Source of the DNA: Modicisalibacter xianhensis
GTDB lineage: Bacteria; Pseudomonadota; Gammaproteobacteria; Pseudomonadales; Halomonadaceae
Reading direction: 5' to 3'
DNA: 64,000 bases
Assembly: GCF_900113605.1 (NCBI RefSeq)
Contig: NZ_FOPY01000001.1
Coordinates: 255,669 to 319,668, forward strand
The notes beneath the pieces are model-generated. The model ran no database searches. It was not told the origin of the DNA and was given only the letters and a program-made list of their open reading frames with translations. A program made the translations under genes and the position numbers. Within the stretch, counting starts at the first letter, position 1. Each line of letters begins with the position of its first letter. Below, in pieces: positions 1 through 10,218 of the stretch.

Positions 1-2
1 TC

Positions 3-740
3 ATACCGCGTATCGGCGCCTCGGTCACCTTTTATGGCTGCGCCGTGCTGCGCCAGTTCGAGATGATGGGCACCTACGTGCTCAACGATTCGGTGGCCAT
101 TACGCGATCTCGGGACAAGCTGCGCTCGCTGCAACTCCTGTCACGCAAGGGACTGGGGTTGCCGATTACGGGCTTTGCCCATTCGCCAGACGACATTCCC
201 GACCTCATTACCATGGTCAAGGGTGCACCGCTGGTCATTAAGCTGCTGGAAGGTACGCAGGGCATCGGCGTCGTCCTGGCGGAGACCAATCAGGCCGCCG
301 AGTCGGTGATCCAGGCCTTCATGGGCATGAAGGCCAATATCATGGTCCAGGAGTATATCAAGGAAGCCAAGGGCGCCGATATTCGCTGCCTGGTGGTTGG
401 GGACAAGGTAGTGGCCTCGATGAAGCGTCAGGCCGCCGAGGGGGAGTTTCGCTCCAACCTGCATCGTGGAGGCAGCGCCAGCGTAATCCGCATTACGCCT
501 GAGGAGCGCTCCACGGCAATTCGCGCCGCCAAGGCCATGGGACTGAGGGTCGCCGGTGTGGATCTGTTGCGCTCCAACCATGGGCCGGTGATCATGGAAG
601 TCAACTCGTCGCCCGGTCTGCAGGGCATCGAAACTGCCACCGGCAAGGATATCGCCGGCCTGATCATCGAACATCTCGAAAAGCAGGCCAGCATACCGCG
701 CAAGGCACCCAACAAGGCGCCACCCAAGCCCAAGGGGTAA
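3..740 (+). CDS. rimK: Ribosomal protein S6 modification ligase RimK (5' end missing)
   Basis: An ATP-grasp ligase that adds glutamate residues to the C-terminus of ribosomal protein S6. The reading frame is already open at the first bases, so the N-terminal part lies outside the window. About 245 of roughly 300 residues are present. Visible family segments are a [13 protein letters not shown] stretch, the ATP-grasp loop [12 protein letters not shown], the NLHRGG motif, and the metal/nucleotide end [12 protein letters not shown]. The tail is short, basic and proline-rich. An internal GTG at 45 opens in frame but is not the true start, because the sequence before it ([12 protein letters not shown]) continues the RimK family match. 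Confidence 0.95.
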   Translation: MPRIGASVTFYGCAVLRQFEMMGTYVLNDSVAITRSRDKLRSLQLLSRKGLGLPITGFAHSPDDIPDLITMVKGAPLVIKLLEGTQGIGVVLAETNQAAESVIQAFMGMKANIMVQEYIKEAKGADIRCLVVGDKVVASMKRQAAEGEFRSNLHRGGSASVIRITPEERSTAIRAAKAMGLRVAGVDLLRSNHGPVIMEVNSSPGLQGIETATGKDIAGLIIEHLEKQASIPRKAPNKAPPKPKG

Positions 741-866
741 TCTTGGCAATAGCGTTGGGGCAATACACGAACAACAATAATGGAAACGCACAATTTCTTG
801 GCACCGGGGGTAGAAAAACACTGTTCTCCCCCGCACAATCTGCGTCACCGGAGGAGGTGACCGCTC

Positions 867-1313
867 ATGTTTCTCGATAATCGCCAAGTGGCGATGGATA
901 GCGTGCTGGAAGCGCTGGCTGACAGCCTGGATTACTTTCAGGACAATCTCGAACGCCTGCGCCCTTCGCTGCGCGATGCCCTGAAACCGCATTACGAACA
1001 GCGCGGCAACGACATGCGCGAACTCCAGGCCTTGGCCAAGCAGCACTTGAACCTGCTTCCCCGGGATGCCGACGTCGAGCGGGACGACTACCTCTGGCTA
1101 TGGAGTCGCCTGAAGAGCTTCGTCGGTGACGACAGCCAGGTTCTTGTCGGCGAGCTTCTCGAACAGGAGCGTGTGCTGATGCAGGCCCTGGCGACACTGC
1201 ACACCCACCCCCTGCCAGACCCCATCGAGCCGGTGATCGAGCGCTGTTGGAAAGGCTGCCGCGCCTTGATTCGCGAACTCTATCGCCTGCAGAAACCCAA
1301 GCATCGGCGCTGA
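867..1313 (+). CDS. Small helical protein of unknown function
   Basis: A 148-residue protein with no signal peptide or membrane segment. It is rich in Leu, Arg, Glu and Asp with heptad-like spacing, suggesting a mostly alpha-helical bundle. A distant relation to ferritin-like DUF2383/PA2169 proteins is possible but not shown. The ATG follows an excellent Shine-Dalgarno sequence (GGAGGAGGTGA, about 850-860), which fixes the start and argues for efficient translation. It is co-directional with rimK, 126 bp downstream, and converges on the sanA-like gene. No function is proposed. Confidence 0.75.
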   Translation: MFLDNRQVAMDSVLEALADSLDYFQDNLERLRPSLRDALKPHYEQRGNDMRELQALAKQHLNLLPRDADVERDDYLWLWSRLKSFVGDDSQVLVGELLEQERVLMQALATLHTHPLPDPIEPVIERCWKGCRALIRELYRLQKPKHRR

Positions 1314-1388
1314 CGCCGATGCCTGCCCGGCTCGTCCAACCTCATGGTTGCCACTCGAGGGCATAAAGCAACACACTGACTGACTGGG

Positions 1389-2066
1389 CTACCGTGCCGC
1401 CGGCACAATGTGCAGCGGCTCCCGAGGGCCCAGGAAGTAGGGTTCGCGCCCCCACAGGTAGAGATCACCCAGAGTCGCCACCCGAGCCAGCCACTCGCGC
1501 ACATGGAGCTGCCAGACGCCGCTCACTGCCGGCGTCGGAGCGGCACACCCCTTCGCGTCGATGCCTAGGGCATCGGCAATGAACAGCGCTCTTGGCAGGT
1601 GCCAGTCCTGGGTTATGAGCAGCGACCGCGAGACGCCGAATATCTCCCGAGCCCGCACCAGCGTGTCGAAGGTGCTGAATCCGGCGTAGTCGAGGGTCAT
1701 GTCGCTGTCGCGCACATTGTTGGCGCGCAGGTCACGCCACATGGTCACAGGCTCGTTGTAGAAACGCGTACGATTGTCGCCGGAAAGCAGGAGGTGTTGG
1801 ACTCGTTGGGTCCGCAACAGCTGGGAAGCGGCACTCAAGCGCGCCGAGTACAAGGGATTACGCCCGCCGCCACGCGCCCAGTAGGAGGTACCGAAGACGA
1901 CCCCCACGGGTTCGGAGGCACAAAGAAGCAGGTCGTTCTCGATGCGATCCTGGGTCCTGGCCAGGACCCAGGCATTGGCCGCCACCACAACGCCAATGGC
2001 AAGCAGGACCAGCAGGGTCAGGATCACGATCAGTCTTTTTACAAATAGAGCCACGGCCGGCCGCAT
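1389..2066 (-). CDS. sanA: SanA/YdcF-family (DUF218) inner-membrane protein
   Basis: A 225-residue protein with one N-terminal membrane anchor (about residues 9-30) followed by a DUF218 domain facing the periplasm. Family landmarks are VGVVFGTSYW, LLLSGDN, YNEPVTMWRDL, LDYAGFSTFDTLVRA, ITQDWHLPRALF and a C-terminal LYLWGREPYFLGP. These match the E. coli SanA layout, in which loss of the protein affects the vancomycin barrier at high temperature. It sits downstream of sufT on the same strand after about 120 bp. It is probably a separate unit, although read-through from suf cannot be excluded. Confidence 0.85.
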   Translation of the reverse strand: MRPAVALFVKRLIVILTLLVLLAIGVVVAANAWVLARTQDRIENDLLLCASEPVGVVFGTSYWARGGGRNPLYSARLSAASQLLRTQRVQHLLLSGDNRTRFYNEPVTMWRDLRANNVRDSDMTLDYAGFSTFDTLVRAREIFGVSRSLLITQDWHLPRALFIADALGIDAKGCAAPTPAVSGVWQLHVREWLARVATLGDLYLWGREPYFLGPREPLHIVPAAR

Positions 2067-2185
2067 CGCAACATTCGCTCCTGCATGCGGCTCTTGTTGG
2101 AGGGGGAGCCGGGAATGTCTGGGTTAACGTTTCGTGCCAGCAGGCAAGCGCAGAGGGTCATGATAGTCGCCAGTCACCCTTGCGA

Positions 2186-2767
2186 CTAGAACATGCCCAG
2201 TTCGAGACGCGCCTCCTCGGTCATCATTTCGCGACTCCACGGTGGATCGAACACGGTCTCGACATGGACTTTGGAGATCTGTGGCGCTCCCAGGATCTTG
2301 CGCCGGGCATCTTCGGCGATGACATCGCCCATACCACACCCTGGGGCCGTCAGTGTCATGCGAATGGTGACGATACGTTCACCGGAAAGCAGGCGTTCGA
2401 TACGACAACCGTAGACCAGCCCCAGATCGACGATATTAACCGGGATCTCCGGATCGAAGCAGGTCCGCAACTGATCCCAGACGAACTGTTCGATGTCCTC
2501 TTCGCTCGCGCTTTCATCGAGGGTCGGCCGGGGCACCGGATCCAGCCCCAGGGCATCGAGGTCGCTGCCCTCGATCAGGAAAAGGCGGCCCTCGAATGCC
2601 ACGCTGACGGTGCTGCCCTTGGCCTGCATCACCGCAACGACACTGTCTTCGGTCAATGTCACGCTCTTGCCGAAGGGGATCGAAATGGCTTCGATATCAC
2701 GCTGAAGGGGCATTTCCTGCCCCTTGTAAAGCCCATCAAGTTGCTGCATTGAGTCTCGCCTTGCCAT
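2186..2767 (-). CDS. sufT: SufT family Fe-S assembly factor (DUF59)
   Basis: A 193-residue protein, last gene of the suf operon. A central to C-terminal MIP18/DUF59 domain carries DPEIPVNIVDLGLVYG and TLTAPGCGMGDVIAEDARRKI, the hallmark of PaaD/SufT proteins, with one conserved Cys in the APGCGM loop. The N-terminal approximately 90 residues are the SufT-specific extension. SufT helps mature Fe-S proteins when demand is high. The ATG at 2767 lies 7 bp past the sufS stop, suggesting translational coupling. A second ATG at 2749 is possible. Confidence 0.9.
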   Translation of the reverse strand: MARRDSMQQLDGLYKGQEMPLQRDIEAISIPFGKSVTLTEDSVVAVMQAKGSTVSVAFEGRLFLIEGSDLDALGLDPVPRPTLDESASEEDIEQFVWDQLRTCFDPEIPVNIVDLGLVYGCRIERLLSGERIVTIRMTLTAPGCGMGDVIAEDARRKILGAPQISKVHVETVFDPPWSREMMTEEARLELGMF

Positions 2768-2774
2768 GTTTCAC

Positions 2775-4016
2775 TCAGCGAACCATCGCCACGACGCGCT
2801 GAAGCGCCTCGACGAAAGTATCGACTTCTTCTTGCGTATTGTAGGCGGCAAACGATGCCCGGCAGGTCGCCTCGACACCGAAGTGGTGCAGCAACGGCTG
2901 CGCGCAGTGATTACCGGTCCGAATCGCCACGCCAAGCTGGTCGATCAAGAGCCCGATGTCCTGCGCATGCGCCCCTTCGACCACGAAGGAAATCACACCT
3001 GCCTTGTGCGGCGCCGTGCCCAGAATGCGTAGCCCATCGATGTCCGCCAGGCGCCCGTTGGCGTGAGACAGCAGTTGCTGCTCCCAGGCGCCTATCCGGG
3101 CGATACCGACGTCCGTGACCCACTCCAAGGCACGCCCCAGGGCAATGACATTGGCGATCGGTGGCGTGCCGGCTTCGAATTTATGGGGAATATCGGCATA
3201 GGTCGTTCCGGCATCGAACGATACCGTCTTGATCATTTCGCCGCCACCCTGCCAGGGCGGCATGGCCTCGAGCAGTGCCGCCTTGCCGTAAAGTACACCC
3301 ACGCCCGTCGGTCCATAGACCTTGTGACCAGAAAAGGCGTAGAAGTCGGCGTCGATAGACTGGACATCGACCGGCTCGTGGGGAATGGCCTGCGCGCCAT
3401 CGACCAGAATCAACGCCCCATGCTCATGTGCGATGGCAGCCATTTCCCTGACAGGATTGATGGTGCCGAAGGCATTGGAGATGTGGTTGACCGCCACCAG
3501 ACGCGTCCGCTCATTGAACAGGTCGCGATAGGCGGCCATGTCCAGCGCGCCCCGCTCGTCGACCGGGATCATGCGGATGCGGAAACCCAGCTGTTCTGCC
3601 AGCAACTGCCAGGGCACGATATTGGAGTGATGCTCAAGCTGGGACACCAGCACTTCATCACCGGGCTTGAGGTGGGTACGCCCCCAACTGTTGGCCACCA
3701 GATTGATGGCCTCAGTCGTGCCCCGCGTGAAGACGATCTCGCGCCGCTCGGCGGCGCCCATGAAGCCACGCACGACCTCCCGAGCCTGCTCGTAGGCCGC
3801 CGTGGCCTCGTCCGCCAGAGTATGCAGCCCACGATGAATGTTGGCGTTGTAGTGCCGGTAATAATGATCCAGCGTCTCGATGACCTGCCGCGGCGTCTGG
3901 CTCGTCGCGGCATTGTCGAGATAGACGAGCGGCTTGTCGTGGACCCGGCGCGCCAGGATCGGAAAATCCTTGCGCACTGCTGCCACGTCAAGGGTCGGGT
4001 CGGCCAGCACGGTCAT
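2775..4016 (-). CDS. sufS: Cysteine desulfurase SufS (group II)
   Basis: A PLP enzyme of 413 residues that removes sulfur from L-cysteine for Fe-S cluster assembly. Clear landmarks are YLDNAATSQTP near the N-terminus, the PLP-binding lysine in FSGHKVYGPTG, and the persulfide cysteine in RTGNHCAQPLLHHFG. The short Cys loop typical of group II SufS is present. It lies 3 nt downstream of sufD and 7 nt upstream of sufT, so the three are almost certainly co-transcribed. No sufE or sufU sulfur acceptor is encoded in this operon. Confidence 0.97.
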   Translation of the reverse strand: MTVLADPTLDVAAVRKDFPILARRVHDKPLVYLDNAATSQTPRQVIETLDHYYRHYNANIHRGLHTLADEATAAYEQAREVVRGFMGAAERREIVFTRGTTEAINLVANSWGRTHLKPGDEVLVSQLEHHSNIVPWQLLAEQLGFRIRMIPVDERGALDMAAYRDLFNERTRLVAVNHISNAFGTINPVREMAAIAHEHGALILVDGAQAIPHEPVDVQSIDADFYAFSGHKVYGPTGVGVLYGKAALLEAMPPWQGGGEMIKTVSFDAGTTYADIPHKFEAGTPPIANVIALGRALEWVTDVGIARIGAWEQQLLSHANGRLADIDGLRILGTAPHKAGVISFVVEGAHAQDIGLLIDQLGVAIRTGNHCAQPLLHHFGVEATCRASFAAYNTQEEVDTFVEALQRVVAMVR

Positions 4017-4019
4017 GCG

Positions 4020-5392
4020 TCATTCCTCCCCAAGCCCGGCATCATGCACCTCGTTGAGCGAGGCATCGACCAGCTCCGCCAGATTGAAACGCTCGGGCAG
4101 CTTGCCTGCCACGGTACGTTCGACCCGCTCGGCAATCGCATCCACGTCCACCTGCTCCATGACCTCGCCGGCAAAGGCGAGGGTCAGCAGGCCACGCGCC
4201 GTCTGCTCATCGATGCCGCGCGTGCGCAGGGCAAAGACCGCCTTTTCGTCGAGCTGGCCGGTCGTGGTGCCATGAGAACATTTGATATCATCGGCATAAA
4301 TTTCCAGCTCGGGCTTGGCATCGATCTCGGCGCGGTCGGACAGAAGCAGGTTGGCGTTGCTTTGATACGCCTCGATCTTCTGGCTGTCGCGCTTGACGAT
4401 GACCTTGCCGTTGAAAACGCCACGCGCCCGATCACCCAAAATACCCTTGTAGTTCTCGTTGGAGAACGTCATCGGTGCATTGTGGTTGACCAGCGTATGG
4501 TTATCGACGTGCTGACGCCCCTGAGCGAAGAACAGCCCCAAGTAGCTGGCTTCAGCCCCCTGGGCGTTGAGGTCCGCCACTAGATCATTGCGAACCAATG
4601 CACCGCCCAAGTTGACGTTGAAGGAAGTGAAACGGCTGTCGCGTCCCTGATCGACATGCAGGCTGGCGATATGCAGGTCTCCCAACGGGGCTTCCTGCAG
4701 CTTGTAGTGCTTCAGGATTGCGCCACGATCGAGCAGCACCTCCCCCACCACATTGGTAAAGTTGGCGGCGTCGGTTTCGCCCACGTAATGCTCGACGACC
4801 GTAGCCTGGCTACGTGCGCCGGCTTCGATGAGCACCCGCGGATGGCTCATGACTGCGGCTTCGTTGGCACGCGACAGGAATTGCAGCACGATCGGCTGCT
4901 CGACGACCGTGCCCGGTGCCAGCCTAATCACCGCCCCTTCTTCGGTGAAGGCGGTGTTCAACGCAGCGAAGGGAGAAAATTCCACGCCGCTCAAGCGGCC
5001 CAGCGCGCCCCCGACGGCTTCATGGTTATTTGCCAGGGCCTGCGATAGCGGCTCGACGGTCGCGCCACTCGGCAAGGCGGACAAGTCCGAGAGATCGGCA
5101 GAAAACAGGCCATCGACGAACGTCAGACGAATGGCCTCGATCGGCAATGTCAGGGTCGCTGCTGTTGCCTTGGAGAAGGCCGCGTCACGTGCGAGCACGA
5201 AGTCACCTTCACCGATACGGCGCACATCGGTGTACTTCCACGCCTCGTCACGGCGAGTCGGAAACCCCAGTGCCTCGAAGCGTGCCGCGGCTGCCTGCCG
5301 GCGTGCCGCAATCCAGGTAGGCTCGGGCAAGGAAGCCGCCTGACGTTCGCTGAGGCGCTCCTCGAGACGGTTCAGAAAGGTTTGGGCTGCAC

Positions 5393-5396
<4 letters not shown>
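4020..5396 (-). CDS. sufD: SufD subunit of the SufBCD scaffold
   Basis: 458 residues; the beta-helix partner of SufB in the SufBC2D scaffold for new Fe-S clusters. The C-terminal core (DDIKCSHGTTTGQLDEKAVF, then LRTRGI) is the diagnostic SufB/D signature. The start is set at MSAAQTF (5396), because its ATG overlaps the sufC stop as an ATGA junction (5393-5396). An upstream in-frame start would run into sufC and is not supported. Confidence 0.96.
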
Positions 5397-6145
<749 letters not shown>

Positions 6146-6240
6146 GTGTTGCCACCTTTGAATTCTGGTTTCGCGAGGCCGACAGCGCGCCCTCTCTAGA
6201 ACTAAAACTGTTCGAAAAACGAGCGAGCAAGGCCTGAACA

Positions 6241-6296
6241 AGGCGGAAGCTGGAGAGAGAAGCGGAGTTTACATCTCGAACCAGCTTCCAACGCCG
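6241..6296. repeat. Palindromic intergenic repeat, copy A
   Basis: Arms GGAAGCTGG (6245-6253) and CCAGCTTCC (6281-6289) are perfectly complementary over 9 bp and flank the conserved block GCGGAGTTTA (6262-6271). A related element at about 41.51-41.60 kb has the same block with arms that differ but still pair. This copy lies in the sufB-sufC spacer, so it is transcribed within the suf operon and could affect mRNA stability or relative expression. Confidence 0.65.
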
Positions 6297-6319
6297 TGCA
6301 GGCGTTACGCAGCCGTTTT

Positions 6320-7762
6320 TTAACCTACGGCGCCTTCAAGCGTCACATTAAGCAAGGCCTCCGCCTCCACGGCGAACTCCATCGGCAACTCCTGGAAGAC
6401 GTCCTTGCAGAAACCGTTGACGATCATGTTCACCGCGTCTTCTTCGGAGATGCCGCGCTGACGGCAGTAGAACAACTGATCCTCGCCGATCTTCGACGTC
6501 GTGGCCTCGTGCTCGACGGTGGCACTGCTGTTACCGATTTCCTGATAAGGGAAGGTGTGTGCACCACAGCGGTCGCCGATCAGCAGCGAATCACACTGGG
6601 TAAAGTTGCGCGCGCCCTTGGCCCGCGGCCCGATCTTCACCAGGCCACGGTATGCCTGGTCGCTGTTGCCGGCTGCGATGCCCTTGGACACGATGGTCGA
6701 CTTGGTGCCTTCACCGATATGGATCATCTTGGTGCCGGTATCCGCCTGCTGGCGACCGTTGGTCACCGCCACGGAATAGAACTCACCGACACTGTCCTTG
6801 CCGCGCAGTACGCACGATGGATACTTCCAGGTGATGGCGGAGCCGGTCTCGACCTGGGTCCAGGACACCTTGGAACGATCGCCCCGGCAATCCGCACGCT
6901 TGGTGACGAAGTTGTAGATCCCACCCCGGCCCTGTTCGTCGCCGGGATACCAGTTCTGTACGGTGGAATACTTGATATAGGCATCTTCCAGCGCTACCAA
7001 CTCGACCACGGCGGCATGCAACTGGTTCTCGTCACGCATGGGTGCCGTACAGCCTTCCAGGTAGGAAACCTGTGCCTGCTTGTCGCAGATAATCAGGGTG
7101 CGCTCGAACTGGCCTGTGTTGGCAGCGTTGATGCGGAAGTAAGTCGATAACTCCATCGGACAGGTCACGCCCTCGGGAACGTAGACGAACGAACCGTCGG
7201 TGAAGACTGCCGAGTTGAGCGCGGCGAAGAAGTTGTCACCCTTGGGTACCACCGAGCCGAGGTATTGCTTGACCAACTCCGGGTAATCTCGCATCGCCTC
7301 GGAAATCGAGCAGAAGATGACCCCGGCTTCGGCCAGCTTCTCCTTGAAGGTGGTGGTCACCGAGACCGAGTCGAATACGGCATCGACGGCAACCCCGGCC
7401 AGCGCAGCGCGCTCATGCAGCGGAATGCCCAGCTTCTCATAGGTCTCGAGCAGCTTGGGGTCGACCTCATCGAGGCTCTGCGGACGGTCTTCGGGCTTTT
7501 TCGGCGCGCTATAATAGGAAATCGCCTGATAATCGATAGGCGGATAGTTGAGATGCGCCCAGGACGGCTCCTTCATCTTGAGCCATTGCCGATAGGCATC
7601 GAGGCGCCATTCGAGCATCCATTCCGGCTCACCCTTCTTTTGCGAGATGAAGGCGATCACGCTCTCGTCCAGGCCGGGTGGTACGGTGTCGCTTTCGATG
7701 TCAGTCACGAACCCTTGGGTATATTCGCGACGGACAAGCTTTTCCATTTCCTCGGTAGCCAT
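6320..7762 (-). CDS. sufB: SufB scaffold subunit
   Basis: 480 residues, the main scaffold protein on which Fe-S clusters are built. It carries the characteristic SufB segments: [49 protein letters not shown], the catalytic-region Cys in RADCRG, and the C-terminal [22 protein letters not shown]. It is the first structural gene after the Rrf2 regulator (55 bp), transcribed leftward with the rest of the operon. Confidence 0.97.
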   Translation of the reverse strand: MATEEMEKLVRREYTQGFVTDIESDTVPPGLDESVIAFISQKKGEPEWMLEWRLDAYRQWLKMKEPSWAHLNYPPIDYQAISYYSAPKKPEDRPQSLDEVDPKLLETYEKLGIPLHERAALAGVAVDAVFDSVSVTTTFKEKLAEAGVIFCSISEAMRDYPELVKQYLGSVVPKGDNFFAALNSAVFTDGSFVYVPEGVTCPMELSTYFRINAANTGQFERTLIICDKQAQVSYLEGCTAPMRDENQLHAAVVELVALEDAYIKYSTVQNWYPGDEQGRGGIYNFVTKRADCRGDRSKVSWTQVETGSAITWKYPSCVLRGKDSVGEFYSVAVTNGRQQADTGTKMIHIGEGTKSTIVSKGIAAGNSDQAYRGLVKIGPRAKGARNFTQCDSLLIGDRCGAHTFPYQEIGNSSATVEHEATTSKIGEDQLFYCRQRGISEEDAVNMIVNGFCKDVFQELPMEFAVEAEALLNVTLEGAVG

Positions 7763-7817
7763 GGTCTTTTCCTCCGGGCCTGTATGGATGACCCTTGTTC
7801 AAGCCAAATGACGGCGC

Positions 7818-8285
7818 TCACCCCTCGGCCGAAGCGGCCAGAGAAACGCTCTGTATAGGTAGCTGCACTGGCAACTTGATCGGTGTCGTCTGTGCCAGGT
7901 GCGCCAGGGTAACGCTATCGAGCAGCGTGCGAATCGCCAGAGAGACGCGCTGCCAGTTATCGGCGACACCACAACTGCCCGCCAGGTCGCACCCACCGCC
8001 TGCATGACTGCAATCAGTCATGGCCACAGGCCCTTCGATGGCAGCGATGATGTCACTCGCCGTGATCTGATTGGCCGGACGCGCCAGACGATAACCACCC
8101 TGAACTCCGCGCTGGGAGATCAACAAGCCGGCACGCACCAGCATTTTCAAGGTCTTGCTGACCGTGGGGTGCGGCAGATTGACCGCCTCTGCCAACTCGG
8201 TGGCGGCATATGACTGCTCTGGCTGCCTGGCAATCTGCGCCATCACCACGGCGGCGTAATCAGTTAGCTTGGACAGCTTTAGCAT
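7818..8285 (-). CDS. Rrf2-family Fe-S regulator of the suf operon
   Basis: A 155-residue winged-helix regulator. The N-terminus (MLKLSKLTDYAAVVMAQIAR) and the recognition helix region (HPTVSKTLKMLVRAGLLISQRGVQGGYRLAR) are typical of Rrf2 proteins. Three cysteines in DCSHAGGGCDLAGSC (about residues 92-105) match the IscR/SUF-regulator Fe-S ligand triad. As first gene of the suf operon, behind a palindrome overlapping its own -10, it most likely senses Fe-S status and represses the operon when clusters are plentiful. This is inferred from family and position. Confidence 0.92.
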   Translation of the reverse strand: MLKLSKLTDYAAVVMAQIARQPEQSYAATELAEAVNLPHPTVSKTLKMLVRAGLLISQRGVQGGYRLARPANQITASDIIAAIEGPVAMTDCSHAGGGCDLAGSCGVADNWQRVSLAIRTLLDSVTLAHLAQTTPIKLPVQLPIQSVSLAASAEG

Positions 8286-8308
8286 TCCTGCGCTCCAGCC
8301 AACGAAAG

Positions 8309-8347
8309 AATGAGGACCATTTTAGTCCTCATTAAAACCATTGTGAA
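8309..8347 (-). promoter_or_regulatory. suf operon promoter with overlapping Rrf2-type operator
   Basis: Read on the minus strand: a -35 element TTCACA (8342-8347), a 17-nt spacer and a -10 element TAAAAT (8319-8324), each 5/6 to consensus. A perfect palindrome with 9-bp arms AATGAGGAC (8309-8317) and GTCCTCATT (8325-8333) around a 7-nt A/T-rich centre covers the -10 box. Its size and layout (25 bp, GGAC...GTCC arms around an AAAAT centre) resemble IscR type-1 sites. Repressor binding there would block RNA polymerase. Confidence 0.75.
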
Positions 8348-8725
8348 GGCGCCATCTCGATTGAGGTTTTCTAGTTATCAAATAGGCAATAACGATTATC
8401 ACTCGTGGCTAGCATTTCCTTTCTGTTACATAGCTGCAGCGCAGCAAAGCAGAATTGTATCCATAAAGAGACACTTAGACTGCTTGAAAGTCGTCTAAAT
8501 AAGACATTTGACGCATGGACCCAAGGTCTCTAGGCTAAGCTACAAAGTTCTGGACAAGCACACGAACGTAAACGCTTTGAAACCAGCTGCAAAAATCTTG
8601 TAAGATTCTATATTCCTTGAGTTTTCACCTATCGAGAAAGGATCGCCTCGCCGGTAGACTCAGGTATAGATAGCGAACACTGTTAGAAAACAGTTTCACC
8701 TCCCAAATACCAAGGAGTGGTATTC
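8348..8725. promoter_or_regulatory. AT-rich spacer with probable promoter for the polysaccharide locus
   Basis: The spacer between the divergent suf and ugd units is clearly more AT-rich than the surrounding genes and holds no convincing gene. A candidate sigma-70 promoter reads TTGAAA (8577-8582), 18 nt, TAAGAT (8601-8606). A small inverted repeat, ACTGTT/AACAGT (8679-8684 and 8689-8694, 4-nt loop), lies in the presumed leader just before the ugd ribosome-binding site. No AlgU/RpoE-type -35/-10 pair was recognised. The length leaves room for regulator sites I cannot name. Confidence 0.4.
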
Positions 8726-10108
8726 ATGAAAATCACCATTTTCGGTTCTGGCTATGTTGGTCTCGTCACAGGCACCTGTCTGGCGGATGTTGGCCATGAC
8801 GTGATGTGCGTCGATGTCGATGAGGACAAGATCGCCCGGCTCAACAATGGTGAAGTCCCCATTTACGAGCCCGGTCTTGAGCCCATGCTCAAGCAGAACA
8901 TGGAAGCCGGTCGCCTCCAGTTCACGACCGACGCTGCCAAAGCCGTCAAGTATGGCAAGCTGCAATTCATTGCTGTCGGAACTCCACCCGACGAAGATGG
9001 CAGTGCCGATCTGAAATACGTGCTCAAGGTGGCGGAAACCATCGCCACTCACATGGACGAGTACAAGATCATCGTGGACAAGTCGACCGTTCCCGTTGGT
9101 ACGGCCGACAAGGTCAGCGCTACCGTCCGCGCCACCCTCAAGGAGCGAGGGGCCGATATCGATTTCGACGTTTGCTCGAACCCGGAATTCCTCAAGGAAG
9201 GCGCAGCGGTCGAGGACTTCTCCAAGGGAGCGCGCATTATCGTCGGCACTGATGCCGAGCCAGTAAAGAAAGCGATGCGCGAGTGTTATGCTCCCTATAA
9301 CCGCAATCGCGAAAAGCTGATGTTCATGGACGTACGCAGCGCCGAACTGACCAAGTACGCTGCCAACGCCATGCTTGCCACCAAGATCAGCTTCATGAAC
9401 GAAGTTGCCAATCTGGCGGAAAACCTGGGTGCCGATATCGAGCAGGTTCGCCACGGTATCGGTAGCGATCCTCGTATCGGCTATCACTTCATCTATCCCG
9501 GTTGCGGTTACGGCGGCTCCTGTTTCCCCAAGGACGTCCAGGCATTGGCGCGCACTGCTGGAAATGTCGGCTACGATGCTGAACTGCTGAACGCCGTCGA
9601 AGCCGTCAACAAGCGTCAGAAAGGTAAGCTGTTCCAGAAACTGTCCCAGGCCTTCGATGGCGATCTCAAGGGCAAGACCATCGCCCTGTGGGGGCTGGCA
9701 TTCAAGCCGAACACGGACGACATGCGCGAGGCCCCCAGCCGTACGCTGATGGAAGCCCTGTGGGAAGCAGGTGCCAAGGTTCAGGCTTACGATCCGGAAG
9801 CCGCCACCGAGTGTCGCCGTATCTATGGCGAGCGCAACGACCTGGTCATCACCGAGAAACGTGACGATACACTCGAAGGTGCCGATGCCCTGGTCATCTG
9901 CACAGAGTGGAAGATGTTCCGCGCCATCGACTTCGATCATCTCAAACAGAAGTTGAGCACGCCTGTCATTGTCGATGGCAGGAACCTGTTCGACCCGGAA
10001 ACCGTCAAATCAGCAGGTTTCCTCTACTACGCCATGGGACGTGGCGACTCGCTCAAGCGAGACGTCACACGCACGCAGAGCGAGTCATCGCTCAAGCGCA
10101 CCGCTTGA
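8726..10108 (+). CDS. ugd: UDP-glucose 6-dehydrogenase
   Basis: 460 residues. It oxidises UDP-glucose to UDP-glucuronate using NAD+. The N-terminal Rossmann motif is [10 protein letters not shown]. The middle carries [13 protein letters not shown] and [15 protein letters not shown], and the catalytic cysteine is C266 in [10 protein letters not shown]. The C-terminal domain has [17 protein letters not shown]. These segments are UGDH-type and differ from AlgD/GDP-mannose dehydrogenase. The start is the ATG at 8726 after AAGGAG (8712-8717); a GTG nine bases earlier overlaps that ribosome-binding site. First gene of the locus, it presumably supplies UDP-GlcA to the downstream synthase. Confidence 0.95.
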   Translation: MKITIFGSGYVGLVTGTCLADVGHDVMCVDVDEDKIARLNNGEVPIYEPGLEPMLKQNMEAGRLQFTTDAAKAVKYGKLQFIAVGTPPDEDGSADLKYVLKVAETIATHMDEYKIIVDKSTVPVGTADKVSATVRATLKERGADIDFDVCSNPEFLKEGAAVEDFSKGARIIVGTDAEPVKKAMRECYAPYNRNREKLMFMDVRSAELTKYAANAMLATKISFMNEVANLAENLGADIEQVRHGIGSDPRIGYHFIYPGCGYGGSCFPKDVQALARTAGNVGYDAELLNAVEAVNKRQKGKLFQKLSQAFDGDLKGKTIALWGLAFKPNTDDMREAPSRTLMEALWEAGAKVQAYDPEAATECRRIYGERNDLVITEKRDDTLEGADALVICTEWKMFRAIDFDHLKQKLSTPVIVDGRNLFDPETVKSAGFLYYAMGRGDSLKRDVTRTQSESSLKRTA

Positions 10109-10156
10109 TTGCAAGGCTGACCTAGCTACCTCCGGGTAGGGCCTGCCATGGTGACG

Positions 10157-10218
10157 ATACGCAAGCCGGACCGATTCGATATGGAACCTCCCAGTCGGGT
10201 AGTATGCGGCTTGCGTAT
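10157..10218. repeat. 12-bp perfect inverted repeat after ugd
   Basis: ATACGCAAGCCG (10157-10168) and CGGCTTGCGTAT (10207-10218) are exact reverse complements with a 38-nt loop. The right arm is followed by TTCTTG. The position, 50 bp after the ugd stop, would suit a transcription terminator or attenuator separating ugd from the synthase operon. The long loop and short T tract make this uncertain; a protein-binding site or RNA structure is also possible. Confidence 0.5.

Noticed and set aside
3063-4583. A 506-codon plus-strand open frame opposite sufS/sufD
   Set aside because: Both minus-strand genes are clear family members; the plus frame has no known motifs and is a shadow of high-GC coding.
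8696-9940. A 414-codon minus-strand frame opposite ugd
   Set aside because: It is antisense to ugd, whose motifs and ribosome-binding site are clear.
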